From contig NZ_CP031229.1 in NCBI RefSeq assembly GCF_003351765.1, positions 3,224,001 to 3,288,000 on the forward strand: a stretch of DNA of 64,000 nucleotides. Direction: 5' to 3'. This DNA comes from Ornithinimicrobium avium. GTDB lineage: Bacteria > Actinomycetota > Actinomycetes > Actinomycetales > Dermatophilaceae. Every line of letters starts with the position of its first letter. Positions within the stretch are counted from its first letter, which is position 1. Below the pieces are notes generated by a model, which saw only the letters and a program-made list of their open reading frames with translations, did not search any database and was not told the DNA's origin. Of the stretch, positions 7,875 through 16,234 are shown in pieces. Position numbers and translations under genes: made by a program.

Positions 7875-8861
7875 GTGCCGCACGAGCGGCCCCGCCGGCT
7901 GCGCGCCACCCCGGCGGTCCGCCGGCTCGTCGCGCAGACGCGGCTGCACCCCGCCGACCTGGTGCTGCCCGTCTTCGTCCGTGACGGCATCACCGAGGCG
8001 CAGCCGATCGGCTCGATGCCGGGCGTCGTGCAGCACACGCCGGACAGTCTGCTCGCGGCGGCCAGCGAGGCGGTCGAGGCCGGCGTCGGCGGGATCATGG
8101 TCTTCGGCGTCCCCCGTGACGAGGACAAGGACGCAGCCGGCACCGCCGGCACCGAACCCGACGGAATCCTCAACCGGGCGCTGCGGCTGCTGCGCGAGGA
8201 GCTGGGCCAGCGCACGGTCCTGATGAGCGACCTGTGCCTGGACGAGTTCACCGACCACGGCCACTGCGGCGTGCTCGACGGGCGCGGCCGGGTCGACAAC
8301 GACGCCACTCTCGTGCGGTATGCCGAGATGGCGCTCGCGCAGGCCGCCGCCGGTGCGCACGTGGTCGGGCCGAGCGGGATGATGGACGGACAGGTGCGCG
8401 TGGTCCGCGAGGCTCTCGACGCCGCCGGCCACGAGGACGTCGCGGTGCTGGCCTACACGGCCAAGTACGCCTCCGCCTGCTACGGACCGTTCCGCGAGGC
8501 GGTGGCCTCCACGCTGACCGGGGACCGCACGACATACCAGCAGGACCCCGCGAACCGGACCGAGGCGCTGCGCGAGCTGCGGCTCGACCTGGCCGAGGGC
8601 GCCGACATGGTCATGGTCAAGCCGGCGCTACCCTACCTCGACGTGCTCAGCGACGTCGTGGAGGTCGCCGACGTGCCGGTCGCGGCCTACCAGGTCAGCG
8701 GGGAGTACTCGATGATCGAGGCTGCCGCGCAGCGCGGGTGGGTCGACCGGGACCGGATGGTGATGGAGACCCTCACCTCGGTCCGGCGCGCCGGGGCCCA
8801 GGTCGTGCTCACCTACTACGCCGTGCACGCCGCGCGCCTGCTCGCGGAGCAGCGGGCGTGA
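7875..8861 (+). CDS. hemB: Delta-aminolevulinic acid dehydratase (porphobilinogen synthase)
   Basis: 328 residues; condenses two 5-aminolevulinate molecules into porphobilinogen. The two Schiff-base lysines are visible in AYTAKYASACYGPF and VMVKPALPYLDV. The metal site reads DLCLDEFTDHGHCG, with two of the three zinc cysteines kept and an Asp between them, an actinobacterial variant. GTG at 7875 gives VPHERPRRLRATPAVRRL, matching family N termini, and GGGAGGGAG at 7854-7862 lies just upstream; a GTG at 7839 overlapping the hemD stop is the alternative and would add 12 residues. Last gene of the hemACDB order. Confidence 0.96.
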   Translation: MPHERPRRLRATPAVRRLVAQTRLHPADLVLPVFVRDGITEAQPIGSMPGVVQHTPDSLLAAASEAVEAGVGGIMVFGVPRDEDKDAAGTAGTEPDGILNRALRLLREELGQRTVLMSDLCLDEFTDHGHCGVLDGRGRVDNDATLVRYAEMALAQAAAGAHVVGPSGMMDGQVRVVREALDAAGHEDVAVLAYTAKYASACYGPFREAVASTLTGDRTTYQQDPANRTEALRELRLDLAEGADMVMVKPALPYLDVLSDVVEVADVPVAAYQVSGEYSMIEAAAQRGWVDRDRMVMETLTSVRRAGAQVVLTYYAVHAARLLAEQRA

Positions 8862-9343
8862 GCGAGGACGGGGCGACGCGGTGGCTGGACCCGCAGGAAC
8901 AGCAGGCCTGGCGGGCCATCCTGCGCTCCTGGCACCTGATGCGCCAGACGATGGAGGAGGCCCTCGCGGCGCACGACGTCGGGTTCGGGGAGTACGAGCT
9001 GCTCTCGATGCTCTCCGAGGCACCGGGTCGACGGCTGCGGATGGCGATGCTGGCCGATCTCGTCGTGCAGTCCCGCAGCCGGGTGAGCCACACCGCCACG
9101 CGGCTGGAGCGGCGCGGCTGGGTGCGGCGGGACCGGGCCACCGGGGACGGGCGCGGGGTGCTGCTCGTCCTCACCGACGAGGGACGATGCACCGTGGAGG
9201 CGTTGGCGCCGGTCCACGTGGAGAGCGTCCGGCACGCGCTGCTCGACCACCTGAGCCGCGAGGAGCTGCTCGGCTACGGCGAGCTCATGGCCCGGGTGGT
9301 GCGAGCCAACCGCAACAGCGGTCAGGCCGCCGACGTGCGCTGA
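8858..9343 (+). CDS. MarR family transcriptional regulator
   Basis: 161-residue winged-helix regulator. The recognition region reads LRMAMLADLVVQSRSRVSHTATRLERRGWVRR, followed by the wing with DRATGDGRGVLLVLTDEG. Its GTG overlaps the hemB stop (GTGA), so it is the last gene of the hem transcript, although nothing indicates that it regulates heme synthesis; MarR proteins of this type often respond to phenolic or oxidant ligands. No neighbouring transporter is paired with it. Confidence 0.88.
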   Translation: MSEDGATRWLDPQEQQAWRAILRSWHLMRQTMEEALAAHDVGFGEYELLSMLSEAPGRRLRMAMLADLVVQSRSRVSHTATRLERRGWVRRDRATGDGRGVLLVLTDEGRCTVEALAPVHVESVRHALLDHLSREELLGYGELMARVVRANRNSGQAADVR

Positions 9344-9357
9344 GGCGTCCGTCTGCG

Positions 9358-9377
9358 ACATGGACGGTCGTCGATGC
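9358..9377. promoter_or_regulatory. ArsR operator at the arsR promoter
   Basis: The imperfect inverted repeat ACATGGAC-GGTC-GTCGATGC matches the perfect repeat in front of acr3 (10961-10980). It lies six bases upstream of the arsR -10 hexamer TAACCT (9384-9389), where a bound repressor would block RNA polymerase. Confidence 0.7.
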
Positions 9378-9396
9378 GCGGCGTAACCTGCTCGGA

Positions 9397-9777
9397 ATGA
9401 CCCAGGTCCGCGCGCATCCTGTCCCGGCAGGCCCGCAGGAGGAACTGTGCTGCGCGGGCTCGGAGTCCGAGCTGCTGCCCCGCGAGCAGGCCGAGGACCT
9501 GGCCGGGCTCTTCCGGGCGCTGGCGGACCCGACGAGGGTGCGGCTGCTGCAGTACCTGGCAGGTTCGCAGTCCGGCACCGCGTGCGCGTGCCATCTCCCT
9601 GACGCCCTCGGGATCACCCAACCGACCCTTTCCTTCCACACGGGCAAGCTGCGCCGCGCCGGACTGCTGGAGCGGGAGCGGCGCGGGAGGTGGGTGCACT
9701 ACACGGTCCGTCCGGAGACGGTGGAGCGGCTGCGCGCCTTCCTGGAGCTGACGGGGCCACCTGCTCGGCAAGGGTGA
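9397..9777 (+). CDS. arsR: ArsR-family metalloregulator (arsenic-responsive)
   Basis: 126-residue ArsR/SmtB repressor. The winged helix spans roughly 28-110 (FRALADPTRVRLLQYL ... GITQPTLSFHTGKLRRAGLLERERRG). Candidate arsenite ligands are the Cys-Cys pair near residue 16 (EELCCAGS) and Cys-x-Cys near residue 58 (TACACHLPD); the C-x-C placed just before the recognition helix is usual for ArsR. TAACCT at 9384-9389 lies seven bases before the ATG and there is no Shine-Dalgarno, suggesting a leaderless message. It faces the acr3 efflux gene, and both promoters carry the same inverted repeat. Confidence 0.92.
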   Translation: MTQVRAHPVPAGPQEELCCAGSESELLPREQAEDLAGLFRALADPTRVRLLQYLAGSQSGTACACHLPDALGITQPTLSFHTGKLRRAGLLERERRGRWVHYTVRPETVERLRAFLELTGPPARQG

Positions 9778-9782
9778 GTGTC

Positions 9783-9802
9783 GTGGTCGCTCCAGCGACC
9801 AC
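9783..9802. terminator. Bidirectional hairpin between arsR and acr3
   Basis: A perfect 9-bp stem (GTGGTCGCT / AGCGACCAC) with a 2-base gap lies between the two convergent stop codons; a separate 14-bp palindrome TGACGTGCACGTCA follows at 9813-9826. Either could stop transcripts from both sides. Confidence 0.5.
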
Positions 9803-9872
9803 CACCCTCCACTGACGTGCACGTCAATCGCAGCGGCCGGCGTCGTGGACGTCGACGAGCAGGACGGCGGGC

Positions 9873-10949
9873 CTAGGCATCGGCACGGGCGGCCTCCTGG
9901 TGGGGGAAACGGTCGCGCAGGGCGAGGGAGACGTAGACGAGACCGACGAGGACCGGCACCTCGATGAGCGGGCCGACGACACCGGCCAGGGCCTGGCCGG
10001 AGGTGACGCCGAAGGTCGCGATGGCCACGGCGATCGCCAGCTCGAAGTTGTTGCCGGCCGCGGTGAAGGCGAGGGTGGTGGTGCGCTCGTACGACATACC
10101 CAGTCCCTTGCCGAGCAGGTAGCCCACGCCCCACATGAGGGCGAAGTAGACGAGTAGCGGCACCGCGATGCGGACCACGTCCAGCGGACGGGAGGTGATC
10201 TGCTCGCCCTGGAGGGCGAAGAGGATGACGATCGTGAAGAGCAGTCCGCGCAGCGCCCACGGCCCGACCACCGGCAGGAAGCGCTCCTCGTACCAGGTGC
10301 GACCCCTGGCCCGCTCGCCCCAGACGCGGGAGAGCCAGCCGGCGAGCAGCGGGACGCCGAGGAAGATCAGGACCGACTTGGCGATCTGCCACGCGGAGAC
10401 GTCGAGGGCGGCCTGCTCCAGGCCGAGCCAGCCCGGCAGCACCGCGAGGTAGAACCAGCCGAGACCGGCGAAGGCGACCACCTGGAAGACCGAGTTGATC
10501 GCGACCAGCACGGCGGCGGCCTCGCGGTCGCCGCAGGCCAGGTCGTTCCAGATGATCACCATCGCGATGCAGCGGGCGAGGCCGACGATGATGAGGCCGG
10601 TGCGGTACTCCGGCAGGTCGGCCAGCAGGGCCCAGGCCAGCGCGAACATCACCGCGGGCCCGACCACCCAGTTGAGGACGAGGGAGCTGAGGAGCATCCG
10701 TCGGTCGCCGACCACGGTGTCGAGGCGGTCGTAGCGGACCTTGGCCAGGACGGGGTACATCATCACGAGCAGGCCGAGCGCGATCGGCAGCGAGACGCCG
10801 TCGACCTCCACGGCGCCGAGCGCCTCGCCCAGGCCTGGTACGAGACGCCCCAGGAGCAGCCCGGCGACCATCGCCACGCCGATCCAGACGGGCAGGTACG
10901 TGTCCGTCGTCGACAGGTGCACGCGCGCGGGGGCGGTGGGCTGGGGCAC
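9873..10949 (-). CDS. acr3: Arsenite efflux transporter, ACR3 family
   Basis: 358-residue membrane protein with about ten hydrophobic segments. The ACR3 family hallmark is present: GLARCIAMVIIWNDLACGD contains the essential cysteine of TM4, and FTAAGNNFELAIAVAI is the conserved motif of TM9. It exports arsenite using the proton motive force. GTG at 10949 is preferred over an ATG at 10964, because TACTCT at 10961-10956 lies six bases before the GTG; this places the perfect ArsR operator between the -35 and -10 regions. No Shine-Dalgarno precedes either start. Convergent with arsR; no arsenate reductase gene is adjacent. Confidence 0.93.
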   Translation of the reverse strand: MPQPTAPARVHLSTTDTYLPVWIGVAMVAGLLLGRLVPGLGEALGAVEVDGVSLPIALGLLVMMYPVLAKVRYDRLDTVVGDRRMLLSSLVLNWVVGPAVMFALAWALLADLPEYRTGLIIVGLARCIAMVIIWNDLACGDREAAAVLVAINSVFQVVAFAGLGWFYLAVLPGWLGLEQAALDVSAWQIAKSVLIFLGVPLLAGWLSRVWGERARGRTWYEERFLPVVGPWALRGLLFTIVILFALQGEQITSRPLDVVRIAVPLLVYFALMWGVGYLLGKGLGMSYERTTTLAFTAAGNNFELAIAVAIATFGVTSGQALAGVVGPLIEVPVLVGLVYVSLALRDRFPHQEAARADA

Positions 10950-10960
10950 GCCAGCAGAGT

Positions 10961-10980
10961 ACATCGACAGTCGTCGATGT
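10961..10980. promoter_or_regulatory. ArsR operator in the acr3 promoter
   Basis: A perfect inverted repeat ACATCGAC-AGTC-GTCGATGT. On the minus strand it lies immediately upstream of, and touches, the -10 hexamer TACTCT (10961-10956) of acr3. The same motif, slightly degenerate, lies at 9358-9377 before arsR. Confidence 0.78.
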
Positions 10981-11077
10981 CCGAAGGAGGAAACCCGGTG
11001 GCACCCGGGACACCGACCCTGGCCGTGGTGGCGGACGCTCGCGCAGGAGCCGGGCGTGAGCGTGTCAGGCTTGGCGC

Positions 11078-12415
11078 ATGACGTCCGAGGGCACCCACGC
11101 ACCGAACCCCCCCTACCCCGACACCGCGCCCGCCTCCGAGGAGCTGCTGCGCCGTGCCCGTGAGGTGATCCCCGGCGGGGTGAACTCCCCGGTGCGGGCC
11201 TACGGCTCCGTGGGCGGGACGCCGCGGTTCATGGTGCGCGGCGAGGGGCCCTGGATGTGGGACGCGGACGGACGGCGCTACGTCGACCTGGTCTGCTCGT
11301 GGGGGCCGATGATCCTCGGGCACGCGCACCCGGACGTGGCGCGGGCGGTCCGCCAGGCTGCGGCCGACGGCTTCTCCTTCGGGACGCCCAGCAGGCGCGA
11401 GGTGCTGCTCGCCGAGGAGATCGTGCGCCGGGTCCCGTCGCTGGAGCAGGTGCGCCTGGTCAACTCGGGCACCGAGGCGACGATGAGCGCGATCCGCCTG
11501 GCGCGCGGCGTCACGGGACGCTCGGCCGTGGTGAAGTTCGCCGGCTGCTACCACGGGCACGTCGACGCGCTCCTGGCCTCGGCCGGCTCGGGGGTGGCGA
11601 CCTTCGGCCTGCCCGACAGCCCGGGCGTCCCGGCCAGCGCGGCGGGGGAGACGATCGTGCTGCCCTACAACGACCTGGCGGCCGTGGAGCAGGCGTTCGC
11701 CGAGCGCGGCCAGCAGATCGCCGCGGTCATCACCGAGGCGGCGCCGGGCAACATGGGCGTCGTCCCGCCGGCGCCCGGCTTCACCGAGGGGCTGCGGCGG
11801 ATCACCGCCGAGCACGGTGCGCTGCTGGTCAGCGACGAGGTGATGACCGGCTTCCGGGCCTCGACCGCCGGCTGGCTCGGCCTCGAGGGCGTCCCGGCCT
11901 CCGGCGCGCCGGACCTGTTCACCTTCGGCAAGGTCATGGGCGGCGGCTTCCCGGCTGCGGCTTTCGGCGGCCGCGCCGAGGTCATGGCGATGCTCGCCCC
12001 GGAGGGGCCGGTCTACCAGGCGGGCACCCTGTCCGGGAACCCCGTCGCCTCCGCCGCGGGTCTGGCCACGCTCCAGGCCTGCACCCCGCAGGTCTACGCC
12101 CGGCTCGAGGAGGTCGCCGACGCGCTGACGACCGCGGTGAGGGACTCCTTCGGGCGGCACGGCATCGCCCACAGGGTGCAGCGGGTGGGCTCGATGTTCA
12201 GCGTCTTCTTCCGCGAGGGCGAGGTCCGCGACTATGACGACGCGCGGGAGCAGGACGCGCAGCGGTTCGGCCGGTTCTTCCACGCGATGCTGCGCCGTGG
12301 CGTCCACCTGCCGCCGAGCTGCTACGAGGTGTGGTTCGTCTCGGCGGCGCACGGTGACGACGCTGTCGAGACGACCGTCCGCGCGATCGAGGAGTCGGCG
12401 GCCGAGATCGCCTGA
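11078..12415 (+). CDS. hemL: Glutamate-1-semialdehyde 2,1-aminomutase
   Basis: 445-residue PLP enzyme producing 5-aminolevulinate from glutamate-1-semialdehyde, the step between HemA and HemB. The start is typical (AREVIPGGVNSPVRAYGSVGG), with NSGTEATMSAIRLARG and FAGCYHGHVDALL for cofactor phosphate and ring stacking, and the PLP lysine at about Lys285 in FGKVMGGGFPAAAFGG. Start ATG at 11078 has CAGGCT six bases upstream and no ribosome site, a weaker version of the leaderless pattern. It heads the block leading to cytochrome c maturation, the same order as in mycobacteria (hemL, phosphoglycerate mutase, thioredoxin, ccdA, resB, ccsB). Confidence 0.97.
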   Translation: MTSEGTHAPNPPYPDTAPASEELLRRAREVIPGGVNSPVRAYGSVGGTPRFMVRGEGPWMWDADGRRYVDLVCSWGPMILGHAHPDVARAVRQAAADGFSFGTPSRREVLLAEEIVRRVPSLEQVRLVNSGTEATMSAIRLARGVTGRSAVVKFAGCYHGHVDALLASAGSGVATFGLPDSPGVPASAAGETIVLPYNDLAAVEQAFAERGQQIAAVITEAAPGNMGVVPPAPGFTEGLRRITAEHGALLVSDEVMTGFRASTAGWLGLEGVPASGAPDLFTFGKVMGGGFPAAAFGGRAEVMAMLAPEGPVYQAGTLSGNPVASAAGLATLQACTPQVYARLEEVADALTTAVRDSFGRHGIAHRVQRVGSMFSVFFREGEVRDYDDAREQDAQRFGRFFHAMLRRGVHLPPSCYEVWFVSAAHGDDAVETTVRAIEESAAEIA

Positions 12416-12470
12416 GCGGGTCGCGCAGGTGGTCAGGACCGTCTCAGGATCGCGTGGGAGAATCCGGGCC

Positions 12471-13214
12471 ATGTCCGACCCTGCCCGCGAGCCTGACGCT
12501 GCCCGCGAGCGACCCCGGGGGGCGCCCGCGCACGAGGCCAGGACCCTGCCCGACGGGACGCCCGTGACCGTCGTGCACGTCGTGCGCCACGGCGAGGTGC
12601 ACAACCCCGACGGCGTGCTCTACGGCCAGCTGCCCGGCTACCACCTCTCCGAGCGGGGTCGGGCGATGGCGCAGGCGGCCGCCGACTCGCTGGCCGAGCA
12701 GGACATCACCTACGTCGTCGCCTCCCCGCTGGAGCGGGCGCAGGAGACCGCGGCGCCGATCGCGGCCGCGCACCGGCTCTCCGTCGCGGTCGACGACCGG
12801 CTCACCGAGTCGGCCAACCACTTCCAGGGGCTGCAGGTGGGTCGGGGCGAGGGTGCCCTGTGGCGACGTCGGCACTGGAAGGCCTACACCAACCCCTTCA
12901 CCCCCTCCTGGGGCGAGCCCTACGCCGAGATCGCGGCCCGGATGACCGAGGCGCTCGAGGTGGCCCGTGCCCGGGCCGAGGGCCACGAGGCGGTCATGGT
13001 CAGCCACCAGCTCCCGGTCTGGACGCTGCGCCGCTCCCTGGAGCGCACGCGGCTCTGGCACCACCCGCGTCGTCGCGAGTGCAGCCTGGCCTCGGTCACC
13101 AGCGTGACCTTCCACGGCACCGACCCGGTGGGCATCGACTACGCCGAGCCGGCCCGCCACCTGCTGGTCGGGGCGCTCGACGTGACCGGCGCCTCGGGGC
13201 GGACGATCCGGTGA
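12471..13214 (+). CDS. Histidine phosphatase (phosphoglycerate mutase-like) protein
   Basis: 247-residue branch-1 histidine phosphatase. The phosphohistidine motif is VHVVRHGEVHNP, about residues 38-49, and other active-site residues fall in SPLERAQETAAP and VSHQLPVWTLRR. The N-terminal 25 residues are polar, Pro/Arg rich and not conserved. Substrate unknown; in actinobacteria this gene is a fixed member of the hemL-ccs cluster, and its stop overlaps the start of the TlpA-like gene (GTGA). GAGAAT at 12458-12463 lies seven bases before the ATG and could be a leaderless -10 element. Confidence 0.9.
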   Translation: MSDPAREPDAARERPRGAPAHEARTLPDGTPVTVVHVVRHGEVHNPDGVLYGQLPGYHLSERGRAMAQAAADSLAEQDITYVVASPLERAQETAAPIAAAHRLSVAVDDRLTESANHFQGLQVGRGEGALWRRRHWKAYTNPFTPSWGEPYAEIAARMTEALEVARARAEGHEAVMVSHQLPVWTLRRSLERTRLWHHPRRRECSLASVTSVTFHGTDPVGIDYAEPARHLLVGALDVTGASGRTIR

Positions 13215-13813
13215 CGCCGGCACGCCGCATACCCCTGGTCGCCGCCACCGCGGCCGCCCTGCTGCTCGCCGGCTGCAGCGACCAGGGCTCTACGATCAAC
13301 GACCAGATGCGCCAGGGCGACCAGAAGGGCTACGTCGCCGGCGACGGGACCGTCGAGGCGCTCGCGCCCGAGCAGCGGCAGACCCAGATCACCCTGACGG
13401 GCACCACCCTGGACGAGGAGGCCTGGAGCTCGGCGGACCACGTCGGCGAGGTCGTCGTCATCAACGTCTGGGGCTCTTGGTGCGGACCCTGCGTGGAGGA
13501 GACGCCCGAGCTCGTCGAGGTCGCCGCTGCCCTCGAGGAGGCGGGGGAGCCGGTGCGGTTCATCGGCGTCAACAGTCGCGACTCGGTGCAGAACGCCCAG
13601 GCCTTCCAGGACAAGTACGCCGTGCCCTACCCCTCCCTCCAGGACGACGGCGGGCGCACCCGCGCTCAGCTGGGCAGCCTGGCTGTCGCGACCCCCTCCA
13701 CGATCCTGCTCGACCAGCAGGGCCGGGTCGCCGCGCGGGTCAACGGCCCCGTCGACGCCTCCACGCTGCGCGGCCTCGTCGACGACGTGCTCGCCCAGGG
13801 GGAGACCGGGTGA
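13211..13813 (+). CDS. TlpA/ResA-like thioredoxin lipoprotein
   Basis: 200-residue extracytoplasmic thiol-disulfide protein. The N terminus is a lipoprotein signal peptide: basic start, hydrophobic core AATAAALLLAGC with the lipidated cysteine, then a polar linker. The thioredoxin domain contains VVVINVWGSWCGPCVEETPEL with the WCGPC redox motif, and a cis-proline in AVATPSTILLD. It is expected to keep apocytochrome c haem-binding cysteines reduced, receiving electrons through CcdA, encoded next with a GTGA overlap. No ribosome site stands out, in line with translational coupling. Confidence 0.94.
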   Translation: MTPARRIPLVAATAAALLLAGCSDQGSTINDQMRQGDQKGYVAGDGTVEALAPEQRQTQITLTGTTLDEEAWSSADHVGEVVVINVWGSWCGPCVEETPELVEVAAALEEAGEPVRFIGVNSRDSVQNAQAFQDKYAVPYPSLQDDGGRTRAQLGSLAVATPSTILLDQQGRVAARVNGPVDASTLRGLVDDVLAQGETG

Positions 13814-14559
13814 GCGAGCTGGTCCTCTCCGGCCCGCTCCTGCTGGCCGTCGCCGTCGCCGCGCTGGCCGGGCTGGTCTCCTTCGCCAGCCCCTGCGTGC
13901 TGCCGCTCGTCCCGGGCTTCCTCGGCTACGTCGGGGGTATGGCGCCCGCGCCCGGCCGCGCCGACGTCCGGGCGGGCCGGTGGCGCGTGGTCACCGGGAC
14001 CCTGCTGTTCGTGGCCGGCTTCTCCGCCGTCTTCATCGCGATGAGCGTGGTCATCTCCTCCCTCGGGCTGGCCCTGGCGCAGCACCAGGGGCTGCTGCTG
14101 CGGCTCGGCGGCGCAGTCGTGGTCGCTCTCGGTCTGGTCATGCTCCTGCAGCCGACGGGCGGCGTGACGGTCCGCTGGCGGCCGGCCGCGGGGCTGGGCG
14201 GGGCACCGCTGCTCGGGGTCGTGTTCGGGCTGGGCTTCTCCGCCTGCACCGGCCCGGCGCTCGCGGCGATCCAGACGCTGGGCACCTCGATCCTGCCCGG
14301 TGACGGCGCGGTGGGGCGGGCGCTGGTGCTTGCCGTGGCCTACTGCGTGGGGCTGGGCCTGCCGTTCGTGCTCGTGGCCGCGGGCGTGGGACGGGTCTCC
14401 CGGGGCTCGCGCTGGCTGCGCGACCACTACCTGGTGGTGCAGCGCGTGGGTGGCGGCCTGCTCGTCGTCCTCGGCCTGCTCATGGTCCTGGGCGTGTGGG
14501 CCGAGGCGACCGCGTGGATCCAGTCCCGCCTGACCAGCTCCTTCACGACGGTGATCTGA
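13810..14559 (+). CDS. ccdA: Cytochrome c biogenesis protein CcdA
   Basis: 249-residue integral membrane protein with six hydrophobic segments. The two conserved membrane cysteines are visible: one in LVSFASPCVLPLVPGFLGY, the second in LGFSACTGPALAAI. CcdA passes reducing equivalents from cytoplasmic thioredoxin to the extracytoplasmic TlpA-like protein encoded upstream. Start GTG overlaps that gene's stop; resB starts 2 bases after the stop. Part of the System II cytochrome c maturation operon. Confidence 0.95.
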   Translation: MSELVLSGPLLLAVAVAALAGLVSFASPCVLPLVPGFLGYVGGMAPAPGRADVRAGRWRVVTGTLLFVAGFSAVFIAMSVVISSLGLALAQHQGLLLRLGGAVVVALGLVMLLQPTGGVTVRWRPAAGLGGAPLLGVVFGLGFSACTGPALAAIQTLGTSILPGDGAVGRALVLAVAYCVGLGLPFVLVAAGVGRVSRGSRWLRDHYLVVQRVGGGLLVVLGLLMVLGVWAEATAWIQSRLTSSFTTVI

Positions 14560-14560
14560 C

Positions 14561-16234
14561 ATGGCCACGGAGACTCCCGCCCGGATCGAGCCGGACTACC
14601 CCAAGGACCGCACCAAGCTCGGTGGTCGTGGCGGCGGTGGCGGCAAGGGCGCGATCGGTCTCGTGGGCTGGCTGCGCTGGACGTGGCGGCAGCTGACCAG
14701 CATGCGCACCGCGCTGGCGCTGCTGCTCCTGCTCGCGGTCGCCGCGATCCCCGGCTCGATCTTCCCCCAGCGCGGCGTGGACCCCTCCCGGGTGCGCACC
14801 TACCTGGAGGAGCACCCGGACGCCGGGCCGTGGCTGGACCGGGTCGGTATGTTCGACGTCTACGCCTCGCCGTGGTTCGCCTCGATCTACCTGCTGCTGA
14901 TGATCAGCCTGGTCGGCTGCGTGCTGCCGCGGCTGCGCCTGCACCTGCAGGCGATGCGCGCCCAGCCGCCCCGCACGCCGTCCCGGCTGACGAGGATGCC
15001 CTCGCGCGCCGAGGCCGTGCTCGACGCCCCGGCGGGGGACGTGGTGGCCGCAGCCCGGGCCGAGCTGGTCCGGCGCCGCTACCGGGTCCGGGCCGAGGAG
15101 GAGGGGGCGCTGGTCGTCTCCGCCGAGAAGGGCTACCTGAAGGAGACCGGCAACCTGCTCTTCCACCTGGCGATCCTCGGGGTGATCGTCTCGGTGGCGG
15201 TGGGCCACCTCTTCGGCTGGCGCGGCGAGATCATCCTCAAGGAGGGGGAGACCTTCACCACGGGCGCGGCCAGCTTCGACACGCTCAACCTCGGCCCGCT
15301 CGTGAACCCGGACGACCTGCCGGTGTTCTCGCTGCGACTGGACGACCTGGACGTGCAGTTCGAGCACGAGGCGCAGGGCGCCCAGTTCGGCCAGCCGCGG
15401 GTCTTCGCCGGGGACGCCACGGTCCAGCGCGGCGCGGACGCGCCGGAGACGAGGGCCTTCGCCGTCAACAAGCCGCTGCACGTGGCCGGCACCTCGGTCT
15501 TCCTCCTCGGCAACGGCTACGCACCGGTGGTCACGGTGCGGGACGCCGGGGGCAAGATCCTCTTCAGCGACGCGGTGACCTTCCTGCCGCAGGACAACAA
15601 CTACTCCTCCCAGGGCGTGATCAAGGTCCCGGCGGCCTCGCCGGGCCTAGGTTTTGTCGGCGGCTTCCTGCCGACCCTGGAGTTCGTCGAGGGACTCGGC
15701 CCGACCTCATCCTTCCCCGGTCTGGTCGCGCCCGCGCTGGTGCTCACCGCCTTCGAGGGAGACCTGTTCCCCGAGGGGCGGGCGCAGTCGGTCTTCTCGA
15801 TCGAGACGGATTCGATGACCCAGCTGCAGCAGGAGGGCGGCGAGCCGCTGCGCCTCCTGCTCGAGCCGGGCGACGTGCTCGAGCTGCCCGACGACCGCGG
15901 CACCATCGAGATGGAGTCGGTGATCCGCTGGGGCGGGCTGCTGGTCCGGCACGACCCCGGGCGCACCCCGGCCCTCCTCTTCGCCGGTCTGGCGCTGCTC
16001 GGGCTCGTGCTCACGCTCGGCGTGCGGCGCCGCCGGGTCTTCGTGCGCGTGGCACCGGCCGGCCCCTCCGGCGCCCAGGAGCACCCGGGCGACGCCGCGC
16101 TGCATACTGGAGTGACCGTCGCCGGACTGCCCAAGGGCACCGACCCCGGCCTGGACGACCTCGTCGACCAGGTTCTCGCACGGACCGTGGCCGCCTCCGG
16201 CGGGCGCGTGGTGACAGACAAGGACGACACCTGA
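14561..16234 (+). CDS. resB: Cytochrome c biogenesis protein ResB
   Basis: 557-residue System II protein which with CcsB moves haem across the membrane and attaches it to apocytochrome c. Three N-terminal membrane segments (LTSMRTALALLLLLAVAAIP; SIYLLLMISLVGCVLPRL; LLFHLAILGVIVSVAVGHLF) are followed by a large extracytoplasmic domain and a last membrane segment near residue 470 (ALLFAGLALLGLVLTLGV). A glycine-rich N terminus and a C-terminal tail of about 75 residues are variable. Its stop overlaps the ccsB start (TGATG). Confidence 0.95.
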   Translation: MATETPARIEPDYPKDRTKLGGRGGGGGKGAIGLVGWLRWTWRQLTSMRTALALLLLLAVAAIPGSIFPQRGVDPSRVRTYLEEHPDAGPWLDRVGMFDVYASPWFASIYLLLMISLVGCVLPRLRLHLQAMRAQPPRTPSRLTRMPSRAEAVLDAPAGDVVAAARAELVRRRYRVRAEEEGALVVSAEKGYLKETGNLLFHLAILGVIVSVAVGHLFGWRGEIILKEGETFTTGAASFDTLNLGPLVNPDDLPVFSLRLDDLDVQFEHEAQGAQFGQPRVFAGDATVQRGADAPETRAFAVNKPLHVAGTSVFLLGNGYAPVVTVRDAGGKILFSDAVTFLPQDNNYSSQGVIKVPAASPGLGFVGGFLPTLEFVEGLGPTSSFPGLVAPALVLTAFEGDLFPEGRAQSVFSIETDSMTQLQQEGGEPLRLLLEPGDVLELPDDRGTIEMESVIRWGGLLVRHDPGRTPALLFAGLALLGLVLTLGVRRRRVFVRVAPAGPSGAQEHPGDAALHTGVTVAGLPKGTDPGLDDLVDQVLARTVAASGGRVVTDKDDT

